Of a stretch of DNA of 64,000 nucleotides, positions 52,463-59,985 are shown one piece after another. The position numbers and the translations under genes are program-made. Under the pieces are notes generated by a model that saw only the letters and a program-made list of their open reading frames with translations, was not told where the DNA came from and did not search any database. The stretch is from Streptomyces sp. NBC_00414 (lineage in GTDB: Bacteria > Actinomycetota > Actinomycetes > Streptomycetales > Streptomycetaceae). The stretch lies in the NCBI RefSeq assembly GCF_036038375.1, contig NZ_CP107935.1, forward strand, positions 4,340,001 through 4,404,000, read 5' to 3'. Position 1 is the first letter of the stretch; each line of letters starts with the position of its first letter.

Positions 52463-52707
52463 ACTACCGAATCACCTGGGAACCGAGCGCCACGAACGCG
52501 GCCGTGCGGTTCCTCAAGGACGATCCCGCGGGGCTCGCCGCCGTCTACGAAGCCGTCGACACCCTCGCCAAGGAACCGCGCCCCACCGGCTCCACCGCCT
52601 ACGGCCCGAACATCCGCCGCCTACGCGTCGGCGACTACCGCGTCCTCTACGTGCTCGACGAGGACGTGATCCGGATCCTCGTCACCCACCTGGGCCGGAC
52701 GCCTTGA
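52459..52707 (+). CDS. RelE/ParE-superfamily toxin
   Basis: 82 residues. The fold markers are present: VRFLKDDP, then NIRRLRVGDYRVLYVLDEDVIRILVTHLGRT, the RelE-type RxxxGDYRVLY core. Members of this group cleave mRNA at the ribosome (RelE) or block gyrase (ParE); the Arg-rich core favours the RelE side. It is coupled to the antitoxin by ATGA overlap. Confidence 0.9.
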   Translation: MNYRITWEPSATNAAVRFLKDDPAGLAAVYEAVDTLAKEPRPTGSTAYGPNIRRLRVGDYRVLYVLDEDVIRILVTHLGRTP

Positions 52708-52765
52708 GGCGCCCTCCCTCAACGGCCGTGGTGTACGGGATCCACACACTCGGCCTGAAGGGAAT

Positions 52766-53032
52766 ATGAAGGTCCCGATGGAGACGGTCTGCCGTGTCTG
52801 CGGGCTGGACGACGGGGTGACACCCCTCTGGAACGAGTACGGCGTGCCGCAGTACGTCATCTGTGCCTGTTGTGCCACGGAGTCGGGGATCGGCGACGAC
52901 AACCTGCCCCAGGTGCGGGAGATCCGCGGGTACTGGGTGGCGCGCGGCGCCGAGTGGGACGATCCGCGACTTAAGCCGAAGGACTGGGACCTGCTGAAAC
53001 AGCTCGCCAACATTCCGCCCGAGTGGCGCTGA
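52766..53032 (+). CDS. small zinc-motif protein of unknown function
   Basis: 88 residues. Two CxxC pairs (CRVCG near 9-13, CACC near 33-36) suggest one zinc site. The C-terminal half is rich in Trp (GYWVARGAEWDDPRLKPKDWDLL). ATG with GAAGGGAAT upstream; a second ATG four codons later is possible. It lies 58 bp after the toxin, possibly on its own promoter. I know no function. Confidence 0.7.
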   Translation: MKVPMETVCRVCGLDDGVTPLWNEYGVPQYVICACCATESGIGDDNLPQVREIRGYWVARGAEWDDPRLKPKDWDLLKQLANIPPEWR

Positions 53033-53046
53033 CGCACGACAGAGCT

Positions 53047-53082
53047 GTGGCGGGCCCGCGTCACCGCACACGGGCCCGCCAC
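53047..53082. terminator. bidirectional hairpin
   Basis: Perfect 12-bp arms GTGGCGGGCCCG (53047-53058) and complement (53071-53082), 12-base loop, between the convergent stops at 53032 and 53112. Confidence 0.8.
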
Positions 53083-53111
53083 GGAAGCGGCCGGGTACGC
53101 CCTCGTGTGTC

Positions 53112-53480
53112 TCAGAAGGTCGGTAGCGGCTCCAAGAACTCCAGCCGGTTGCCCACCGGGTCCTCCGAGTAGAAACGACGGTGTCCGGGAAGCAGGTCGT
53201 CCCAGCCGACCGGTGCGCCCAAGGCGGCGAGCCGGTCCGCGTACGCCTCGATGCCCGTCACCCGCAGCCCTGGATGGGCCTTCCTCGCAGGACGGAAGTC
53301 CGCCTCGATCCCCAGATGCAGCTGAACCGCCCCGGCCCGGAACCAGCAGCCCCCGCGCGCGGCGAGCGCGGGCGGCTTGGGGATCTCCGTCATCCCGAGG
53401 ACGCCGACGTAGTAGTCGCGCAGGACCGCCTCGGCCCCCGGCGGCGCGGCGAGCTGCACATGATCCACAGCGGTCAGCAC
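53112..53480 (-). CDS. VOC (glyoxalase/dioxygenase fold) protein
   Basis: 122 residues, one VOC domain: DHVQLAAPPGAEAVLRDYYVGVLG at the start, HLGIEADFRPARKAHPGLRV in the middle, FYSEDPVGNRLEFLEP at the end. His, His and Glu of these blocks are the possible metal ligands. The substrate is unknown. The GTG start lies four bases after the tam stop, so it is probably co-transcribed with tam. Confidence 0.8.
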   Translation of the reverse strand: MLTAVDHVQLAAPPGAEAVLRDYYVGVLGMTEIPKPPALAARGGCWFRAGAVQLHLGIEADFRPARKAHPGLRVTGIEAYADRLAALGAPVGWDDLLPGHRRFYSEDPVGNRLEFLEPLPTF

Positions 53481-53484
53481 CGGC

Positions 53485-54303
53485 TCAGCCGACCTTCCTC
53501 GCCACCACGAACAGCCGCCGGAACGGCAGAACCGTGCCGTACGGGGCCGTCGGATAAGCGTCCCGGAGCAGGTCCCGGTACTCGGCGGTGAAGGCGTCCC
53601 TGGCGTCCGGGTCGTCGGCGAGAGCCGTGAGAGCCGGCCGCATCCCGGTCCCCTTGGACCAGTCGAGAACGGCGTCCTCGCCCTGCAGAAGCTGCATGTA
53701 GGTCGTCTCCCACACATCCACCTCGCACCCGAGCCGCGCCAGCCGGTCCAGATAGACGAGCGGGTCGTGCACCGAGTCCGCGCCCCGGAGAACTCCGGCC
53801 AGCCGCCCCTTCCACCGCGGGGAGGCGGCGAGTTCGCGCATCAGGGTGTGCAGGGGCGCGTCGATGTTGTTCGGCACTTGGAAGGCGAAGGTGCCGCCCG
53901 GTGCCAGCGCGTCGAGCCACGGCCCGAACGCCTCCAGATGCCCCGGCACCCACTGCAGCGCGGCGTTCGAGACGATCAGGTCGTACGTCTCCGCCGGCGC
54001 CCACTCCGTGAGGTCCGCGTGGCCGAAGTCCAGGCGACCGCCACCGGCTGTCGGCCCCGCATGCTCCTCGGCCCGGGCCAGCATCTCCGGGGAGTTGTCG
54101 AACCCGGTGACGTACGCGGCAGGCCAGCGCTCGGCGAGCTGGGTGGTGACATTGCCGGGGCCGCAGCCCAGGTCGGCGATACGGGCCGGTTCGCCGGGCA
54201 GGGCGGGGACGCGGCCGAGCAGCTCCGCGAAGGGACGGGCGCGGTGCCCGGCGTGACGCAGGTACTGCCCCGGATCCCAGGTGGGAGTGGTGGTGGCGGA
54301 CAT
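53485..54303 (-). CDS. tam: trans-aconitate 2-methyltransferase
   Basis: 272 residues. SAM motif IADLGCGPGNVT (42-53), with YDLIVSNAALQWVPGHLEAFG and the family block TWDPGQYLRHAGHRARPFAELL at the N-terminus. Tam methylates trans-aconitate, a by-product that inhibits aconitase. ATG with TAGGAGG seven bases upstream. It is divergent from the MarR gene tamR with paired operator-like sites between, the arrangement described in S. coelicolor (recalled). Confidence 0.9.
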   Translation of the reverse strand: MSATTTPTWDPGQYLRHAGHRARPFAELLGRVPALPGEPARIADLGCGPGNVTTQLAERWPAAYVTGFDNSPEMLARAEEHAGPTAGGGRLDFGHADLTEWAPAETYDLIVSNAALQWVPGHLEAFGPWLDALAPGGTFAFQVPNNIDAPLHTLMRELAASPRWKGRLAGVLRGADSVHDPLVYLDRLARLGCEVDVWETTYMQLLQGEDAVLDWSKGTGMRPALTALADDPDARDAFTAEYRDLLRDAYPTAPYGTVLPFRRLFVVARKVG

Positions 54304-54364
54304 CGGGAGCCTCCTAGGAGTCAGGACGAGCCGACCTCCACCCTCACATCCCCACTATCTCGCC

Positions 54365-54393
54365 GTCAAGATACTTGACATCAAGAGACTTCA
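54365..54393. promoter_or_regulatory. TamR operator sites between tam and tamR
   Basis: GTCAAG-ATA-CTTGAC (54365-54379) is a perfect palindrome. TCAAG-AGA-CTTCA (54381-54393) next to it is a near-palindrome of the same form. They lie in the 118-bp divergent spacer, as expected for a MarR/TamR-type regulator. Confidence 0.8.
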
Positions 54394-54421
54394 CATCGAC
54401 ACAACCACTACACTGATCGCC

Positions 54422-54919
54422 ATGGAGGACGAGGTCGATCGGTTGGTCGCAGCATGGCGCCGGGAGCGCCCCGACCTCGACGTGGAACCGCTCGAAGTGC
54501 TCAGCCGCGTGAGCAGGCTCGCCCGGCATCTGGACCGCGCGCGGCGGATCGCGTTCGCCGAGCACGCCCTGGAGCCCTGGGAGTTCGACGTGCTCACCTC
54601 GCTGAGGCGGGCGGGAGCCCCGTACCAGCTCTCCCCCGGGCAGTTGCTCACCCAGACCCTCGTCACCTCGGGCACGATGACGAACCGTATCGACCGGCTC
54701 GCGAAGAAGGACCTGGTCGAGCGCCTCCCGGACCCCAGCGACCGCCGGGGCGTACTCGTCCGGCTCACCGAGGAGGGCCGCGACCGCGCCGACCAGGCAC
54801 TCGCCGGACTCCTCGACCAGGAGCGGGCGATCCTCGCGGAACTCAGCCGGGCCCAGCGCGGTGAACTGGCCGGGCTGCTACGCCAGCTGACCGCCCCGTT
54901 CGACAACATCCCCGGCTAG
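54422..54919 (+). CDS. tamR: MarR family regulator TamR
   Basis: 165 residues. Winged-helix core about 60-120: LSPGQLLTQTLVTSGTMTNRIDRLAKKDLVER and the wing PDPSDRRGVLVRLTEEG. The long N-terminal helix (EDEVDRLVAAWRRERPDLD) is typical of the UrtR-type group to which TamR belongs. In S. coelicolor TamR is reported to respond to citrate and trans-aconitate and to control tam, aconitase and malate synthase. Its 3' end overlaps the convergent response regulator gene by 42 bp. Confidence 0.88.
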   Translation: MEDEVDRLVAAWRRERPDLDVEPLEVLSRVSRLARHLDRARRIAFAEHALEPWEFDVLTSLRRAGAPYQLSPGQLLTQTLVTSGTMTNRIDRLAKKDLVERLPDPSDRRGVLVRLTEEGRDRADQALAGLLDQERAILAELSRAQRGELAGLLRQLTAPFDNIPG

Positions 54920-55645
54920 GTCCACCGGACCGACCCCGGCCCGGCGGGCGAGCGCCACGGCCGCGAGGGTCGAGTGCACGCCCAGCTTCCCCAGCACGTT
55001 CTGCATATGGGTGCGGACGGTGTGCGGGGAGAGGAACAGCCGCTCGGCGACGGCCTTCCGCCCCAGCCCGGCCACCATGCAGCGCAGCACCTCGCGCTCG
55101 CGCGGCGTCAACGACTCCACCAGCCGCTCGCTCTCGGTGCGGTGCTTGCGGGCGGCGGTCAGCTCACGCAGGACGCCGGTGAGCAGAGCCGGCGGCAGAT
55201 GCGTCTCGTCCCGCAGCACACCCCGGATGACCGTCAGCAGCCGGGACAACGAGCAGTCCTTGGCCACCCAGCCCGAGGCGCCCGCCTGCAGGGCGAGAGC
55301 CGCACGACGCGGATCGTCCTTCTCGGCGAGCACGACGGTACGGACACTGGGCTGGCCCGAACGGACGCCGGCCACCAGCGAGATGCCGTCGACCAGGCCT
55401 TCTTCGTTGTTGTCGTGCACGGGCACGGCCGGGCGGACACCCGGCACGTTGCCGCCGAGGTCGGCGTCGACGAGCAGCACGTCGAACCTCCGGCCTTCCG
55501 CGACCGCCCGTTCGAGGCAGCGCAGCGCGGCCGGGCCACTGCCCGCCGCGGATACGTCGACGTCGGGCTCGGCAGCCAGGGCGGCAGCGAGCGACTCGGC
55601 GAAGATACGGTGGTCGTCGACGACCAGAACACGGATGCGAACCAC
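54878..55645 (-). CDS. NarL/LuxR-type response regulator
   Basis: 255 residues. Receiver domain about 1-145: acidic pair VVDDHR, phospho-Asp in VLLVDADLGG near residue 64, and Lys in VAKDCS. Ala stands where Ser/Thr is usual (TVVLAEKDD). C-terminal HTH about 185-245: SLTPREREVLRCMVAGLGRKAVAERLFLSPHTVRTH. No kinase is adjacent. The GTG at 55645 with GGGGG upstream is chosen. It overlaps tamR tail to tail by 42 bp. Confidence 0.87.
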   Translation of the reverse strand: MVRIRVLVVDDHRIFAESLAAALAAEPDVDVSAAGSGPAALRCLERAVAEGRRFDVLLVDADLGGNVPGVRPAVPVHDNNEEGLVDGISLVAGVRSGQPSVRTVVLAEKDDPRRAALALQAGASGWVAKDCSLSRLLTVIRGVLRDETHLPPALLTGVLRELTAARKHRTESERLVESLTPREREVLRCMVAGLGRKAVAERLFLSPHTVRTHMQNVLGKLGVHSTLAAVALARRAGVGPVDLAGDVVERGGQLA

Positions 55646-55915
55646 TGAAACCCCCACTGGTCGGGGGACGGACCGGCGCAGGTACGGCGCCCGAGGTGAT
55701 CCCGGGCCTCCTGTCGGCCCGGAAAACGGGGTGCCGCAATCGCACGGCCGCCGCCGTGCTGGAACTGCTACCCCCACTTCGGGCGTCGTACCCGACTGTC
55801 TCGCCCCCTGATCAGCACCGGCCCCCACCGGTGCTGCTCATCAGAGTAAGGCCGTGCGGCAGGAGCGGAAGGTGATTTGCAGAACTGATTGGCCGACGCG
55901 TTTATGGTGAGCCGT

Positions 55916-56359
55916 ATGTTTCGTATTGAGACAGAAGTCGACAAAGAGCGTAGCCAATTTCTACGGTCTCGGCTGCGGGAGGCCAATGTCGCGGCCTCAC
56001 CGATGCTGCGCTCTCTGCGCGGAACGCCTGGTGAACGGGAAGTTCCGCTCCATGTCTGGGCATTGGAGGCGGACGGCTCGGTCGTGGGCGGGCTGGTCGG
56101 GCACACCTGGGCGACATGGCTGCATGTCGCCTATCTCTGGGTCGACGAGCGGTGTCGCGGGGGCGGACTCGGATCGCATCTGCTGTCCCGGGCGGAACAT
56201 CTGGCTCGTACGTCCCGCGGGTGCCGCAGTTCCCGGCTGGAGACGTGGGACTTCCAGGCTCCCGGCTTCTACCTGAAGCAGGGGTACGAGGTGGTGTGCG
56301 TGATCCCCGACTACCCCCCGGGCATCACGGAGTACACCCTGACCAAGCACCTGCCCTGA
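55916..56359 (+). CDS. GNAT family N-acetyltransferase
   Basis: 147 residues. The acetyl-CoA loop is ERCRGGGLGSHLLSRAEHLA, preceded by VAYLWVD; QAPGFYLKQGYEVVCVIPDYP closes the fold as in many small GNATs. The substrate is unknown. ATG 55916 is chosen; an ATG four codons upstream is possible. A repeat-rich spacer follows. Confidence 0.82.
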   Translation: MFRIETEVDKERSQFLRSRLREANVAASPMLRSLRGTPGEREVPLHVWALEADGSVVGGLVGHTWATWLHVAYLWVDERCRGGGLGSHLLSRAEHLARTSRGCRSSRLETWDFQAPGFYLKQGYEVVCVIPDYPPGITEYTLTKHLP

Positions 56360-56368
56360 CGGACCTTT

Positions 56369-56640
56369 TCTCGCCCCCGCCGCCCCTACCCTCCCCCAGT
56401 CTCGGCTTCGCTCGACCGGGGGGACCCCATCGTCACTGCATGGGGGCAGCGCCCCCTCGCCCCCCTGTCGCGCTGCGCGCTCGTCCTCAAACGCCGGACG
56501 GGCTGGAGAGTCCGCGGCCGAGCCTCGATCTCCCAGCCCGCCCGGGGCATCTTCAGCCCGTCCGGCGTTCGAGGACCGGGGGTTCGGGGGCAGCGCCCCC
56601 GAGTACGTGACGATGGGGGAGGGTAGGGGCGGTGGGGCAA
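56369..56640. repeat. composite dispersed repeat, copy 4
   Basis: The GC-rich block (56369-56465) is followed by arms CGCTCGTCCTCAAACGCCGG (about 56477) and an inverted partner (about 56553-56575) around one unit of CAGCCCGCCCGGGGCATCTT. The GC-rich block returns inverted at about 56584-56635. The same parts make up 66-345, with a different number of central units. Confidence 0.75.
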
Positions 56641-56650
56641 AAAAGGCCTG

Positions 56651-57814
56651 TCAGGCCACCCGGCGGGCGCCCTCCGACGGCACCGCCGGGAACACCCGCG
56701 GCGCGGTGTACCCCGCAGCAACGAACGCTTCCTCCACAGCCTTCGTGACCGTGTCGACGTCCGCCGCCTCGACCAGCACGACCGCCGATCCGCCGAAACC
56801 GCCGCCCGTCATACGGGCCCCCAGCGCACCGGCCTGGTTCGCCGTCGCGACGACGAGGTCCAGCTCCGCGCAGGAGATGCGGAGGTCGTCGCGGAGAGAA
56901 GCGTGGCCGGCCGTCAGGATGGGGCCGATCCCCCGGATGTCGCCCGCGTCGAGCAGGGCGATGACCTCCTCGACCCGGTGGTCGTCCGACACCACATGGC
57001 GTACGTAGCGACGCACCCGCTCGTCCGAGAGGCGGGCCAGCGCCGCGTCCAGGTCCTCGTACGCCAGGTCGCGCAGGAACGGGACGCCCAGCTGCCGCGC
57101 ACCCTCCTCGCAGCCCTCCCGCCGCTCCGCGTACGCCCCGTCGCCCAGCGCGTGCTTGACGCGGCTGTCGACGACCAGGAGTTGCAGGCCCTGGGCCGGG
57201 AGGTCGAAGGGGACCTGCCGGATAGACAGGTCGCGGCAGTCGAGGTGGAGGGCGTGGCCCTCCGTGCAGCAGGCGGACGCCGTCTGGTCCATGACCCCGC
57301 AGGGCACGCCCACGAAGTCGTTCTCCGCGCGCTGGGAGACGCGGGCCAGCTCGGGCCCGGTGAGGCCGAGTTCGTACAGGTCGTTCAAGGCCAGGGCCGT
57401 CACCACTTCGAGCGCCGCCGACGAGGACAGACCCGCGCCCGTCGGGACCGTCGAGGCGAGGTGGATGTCCGCGCCCGTGATGGCGTGCCCTGCCGTGCGC
57501 AGGACCCAGACGACACCCGCGGGGTAGGCCGCCCAGCTGGTGTTCGTCAGCGGGGCGAGGTCGTCGACGTGCAGTTCTACGACCGGGCCCTCGATGTCGG
57601 CCGAGTGCAGGCGCAGTACTCCGTCGTCGCGGCGCGAGACCGCCGCCACCGCCGTGTGCGGCAGCGCGAGCGGCATGACGAAGCCCTCGTTGAAGTCGGT
57701 GTACTCACCGATCAGGTTGACCCGGCCGGGCGCCGCCCAGATCCCCTCGGGAGCGGTCCCGTACAGCTTCTCGAAGCCGCCGCGGACCTGCTGAACCGCT
57801 ACCTGTGCCCCCAC
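56651..57814 (-). CDS. galK: galactokinase
   Basis: 387 residues. It phosphorylates galactose to Gal-1-P, the first Leloir step. GHMP signature GRVNLIGEYTDFNEGFVMP (30-48), ATP loop PTGAGLSSSAALE near 119, and GARMTGGGFGGSAVVLV near the C-terminus. The GTG start overlaps the galE stop by one base (TAGTG) with GAGGGG upstream. It is the last gene of galT-galE-galK. Confidence 0.96.
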   Translation of the reverse strand: MGAQVAVQQVRGGFEKLYGTAPEGIWAAPGRVNLIGEYTDFNEGFVMPLALPHTAVAAVSRRDDGVLRLHSADIEGPVVELHVDDLAPLTNTSWAAYPAGVVWVLRTAGHAITGADIHLASTVPTGAGLSSSAALEVVTALALNDLYELGLTGPELARVSQRAENDFVGVPCGVMDQTASACCTEGHALHLDCRDLSIRQVPFDLPAQGLQLLVVDSRVKHALGDGAYAERREGCEEGARQLGVPFLRDLAYEDLDAALARLSDERVRRYVRHVVSDDHRVEEVIALLDAGDIRGIGPILTAGHASLRDDLRISCAELDLVVATANQAGALGARMTGGGFGGSAVVLVEAADVDTVTKAVEEAFVAAGYTAPRVFPAVPSEGARRVA

Positions 57815-58791
57815 TAGTGCCCCTCCGCCTTCACATCGTTCCGCTGTGCGAACTCCCACGCGTCCGCGACGATTCCCGCGAGATCCGCGCGGGACGGGTT
57901 CCAGCCGAGCCGTTCGCGGGCCGTGGCGGCCGAGGCGACGAGGATCGCCGGGTCGCCCGCCCGGCGCGGGGCCGCGACCTCGGGGATCGGGTGTCCGGTC
58001 ACCTCGCGGACGGTCTCGATCACCTCGCGGACCGAGAAGCCGTTGCCGTTGCCGAGGTTGCAGATCAGGTGCTCGCCGGGCTGCGCGGCGGCGACGGCCA
58101 GCAGATGCGCCTCCGCGAGGTCGGCCACATGGATGTAATCGCGGACGCAGGTGCCGTCCGGCGTCGGGTAGTCGTCGCCGTAGACCGAGATGGCGTCGCG
58201 GCGGCCCTGGGCGACCTGGAGGACGAGCGGGATGAGGTGCGACTCGGGGTCGTGCCGCTCACCGCTGCTGCCGTACGCGCCGGCCACGTTGAAGTAGCGC
58301 AGCGATACGGCGGCCAGCCCGTGCGCGGCGGCCTCGCCCGTGATCATGTGGTCGACGGCCAGCTTCGAGGCACCGTACGGGTTCGTGGGGGACGTCGGCG
58401 CGGACTCGGTGATCGGGGTCGTCTCCGGCTCGCCGTACGTCGCCGCGGTGGAGGAGAAGACCAGCTTGCGGACGCCCGCCTCGCGCATCGCGGCGAGCAG
58501 GGCCATCGTGCCGCCGACGTTGTTGTCCCAGTACTTCTCGGGCTTCACGACCGACTCGCCGACCTGCGAGAACGCGGCGAAGTGCAGCACGGCGTCGAAG
58601 GAGGGGTCCAGCCACTTCGCGGCGTCGCGGATGTCGCCCTCGATGAAGGCGGCCCCGGCCGGGACACCCTCGCGGAAGCCGGTGGAGAGGTTGTCGAGGA
58701 CGGTCACCTCGTGGCCCGCCTCCAGCAGGTGCTGCGCGACCACGCTTCCCACATAGCCCGCACCGCCGGTGACCAGGTACTTCCCACTCAT
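57814..58791 (-). CDS. galE: UDP-glucose 4-epimerase
   Basis: 325 residues, SDR extended type. NAD motif GGAGYVGS (9-16), catalytic Ser in SSTAATYGEPE and Tyr-Lys in YGASKLA. It interconverts UDP-Gal and UDP-Glc. ATG overlapping the galT stop by four bases; the next gene, galK, starts on its stop. So galT, galE and galK are translated as a chain. Confidence 0.96.
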   Translation of the reverse strand: MSGKYLVTGGAGYVGSVVAQHLLEAGHEVTVLDNLSTGFREGVPAGAAFIEGDIRDAAKWLDPSFDAVLHFAAFSQVGESVVKPEKYWDNNVGGTMALLAAMREAGVRKLVFSSTAATYGEPETTPITESAPTSPTNPYGASKLAVDHMITGEAAAHGLAAVSLRYFNVAGAYGSSGERHDPESHLIPLVLQVAQGRRDAISVYGDDYPTPDGTCVRDYIHVADLAEAHLLAVAAAQPGEHLICNLGNGNGFSVREVIETVREVTGHPIPEVAAPRRAGDPAILVASAATARERLGWNPSRADLAGIVADAWEFAQRNDVKAEGH

Positions 58792-59849
58792 GAACTCGCT
58801 ACCTCTCGCAGTCGCTGGGCCGCGGTCTCCGGCGGCACGTCGTTGATGAACACGTTCATGCCGGACTCGGAACCCGCGAGGAACTTCAGCTTGCCGGAAG
58901 TGCGGCGGATGGTGAAAAGCTCAAGGTGGAGCGCGAAGTCCTCACGCACCACTCCGTCGAACTCCTCCAGCGTGCCGAACGGCGCCTGGTGCCAGGCCGA
59001 GATGTACGGCGTCGGAGGCTCACCTTCGCCGAAGATCCGGTCGAAGCGCCTCAACAGTTCCAGATAGACCTTGGGGAACTCTGTGCGGGCACCCTCGTCC
59101 AGGCCCAGCAGGTCGGGCACGCGGCGGCGCGGGTACAGGTGCACCTCGTACGGCCAGTGCGCCGAGAACGGCACGAAGGCCACCCAGTGCTCGGTCTCCA
59201 GGACGACCCGCTCGTCGGCGAGCTCGCGCTCCAGCACGGCGTCGAAGAGGTTCTCCCCGCCGGTCGCCTCCTTGTGCGCCGCCAGCGAGCGGAGCATCAG
59301 AGCCGTCCGGGGGGTAGTGAAGGGGTACGCGTAGATCTGCCCGTGCGGGTGTCCGAGGGTCACACCGATCTCGGCGCCGCGGTTCTCGAAACAGAACACC
59401 TGCTCCACGGCGGGGAGATGGGACAGCTCCGCCGTGCGGTCGGTCCACGCCTCCAGGACGAGACCCGCCTGCTCCTCGGTCAGGTCGGCGAAGGACGCGT
59501 CGTGGTTCGAGGTGAAGCAGACGACCTCGCACCGCCCGGAGTCCCCGGCCAGCGACGGGAAGCGGTTCTCGAACACCGCGACGTCGTACGAGGAGTCGGG
59601 GATCTCGCTCAGCCGGTCGCCCTCGGAGGGGCACAGCGGACATTCGTCGGCCGGCGGGTGGTAGATGCGGCCCTGTCGGTGCGAGGCGATGGCCACCGCG
59701 TCACCGAGCAGCGGGTCCCGCCGTACCTCCGAAGTGGTGACCGTCCGGTCCAGCGGGCGCCGGTCCACCGCGTCGCGCACCGTGTCGTCGCGCGAGTCGT
59801 AGTAGATGAGCTCACGACCGTCGGCCAGCCGGGTCGAGGTCTTCTTCAC
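58788..59849 (-). CDS. galT: galactose-1-phosphate uridylyltransferase
   Basis: 353 residues. It exchanges Gal-1-P and UDP-Glc. The active-site His loop is HPHGQIYAYP; ADECPLCPS near residue 67 holds a zinc CxxC pair. GTG start. It heads the gal operon and is divergent from the symporter; the A/C-rich spacer with a 13-bp direct repeat upstream is the likely galactose-responsive promoter (galP1 in S. lividans, recalled). Confidence 0.95.
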   Translation of the reverse strand: MKKTSTRLADGRELIYYDSRDDTVRDAVDRRPLDRTVTTSEVRRDPLLGDAVAIASHRQGRIYHPPADECPLCPSEGDRLSEIPDSSYDVAVFENRFPSLAGDSGRCEVVCFTSNHDASFADLTEEQAGLVLEAWTDRTAELSHLPAVEQVFCFENRGAEIGVTLGHPHGQIYAYPFTTPRTALMLRSLAAHKEATGGENLFDAVLERELADERVVLETEHWVAFVPFSAHWPYEVHLYPRRRVPDLLGLDEGARTEFPKVYLELLRRFDRIFGEGEPPTPYISAWHQAPFGTLEEFDGVVREDFALHLELFTIRRTSGKLKFLAGSESGMNVFINDVPPETAAQRLREVASS

Positions 59850-59872
59850 GCCGGACTCCCCATCACTACCCG

Positions 59873-59898
59873 ATCAAGGCAACAAATCAAGGCAACAA
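59873..59898. promoter_or_regulatory. 13-bp perfect direct repeat in the gal promoter region
   Basis: ATCAAGGCAACAA occurs twice without spacing (59873-59885, 59886-59898). It lies 24-49 bp upstream of the galT start, in a spacer (59868-59975) whose plus strand is almost only A and C, far below the local GC content. Direct repeats of this kind were described for the S. lividans galP1 operator, as I recall. Confidence 0.7.
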
Positions 59899-59985
59899 AC
59901 AGAACCAAACACATCAAACCACAAATCCCCACGTCCGTCACCACCACAACCAAACAAAGAACACCAAAACTGAAGTGAGTGCCGC

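Noticed and set aside
52211..52707. Toxin-antitoxin pair as mark of a mobile island
   Set aside because: No integrase, direct-repeat ends or composition change around it; the flanking gene order is normal.
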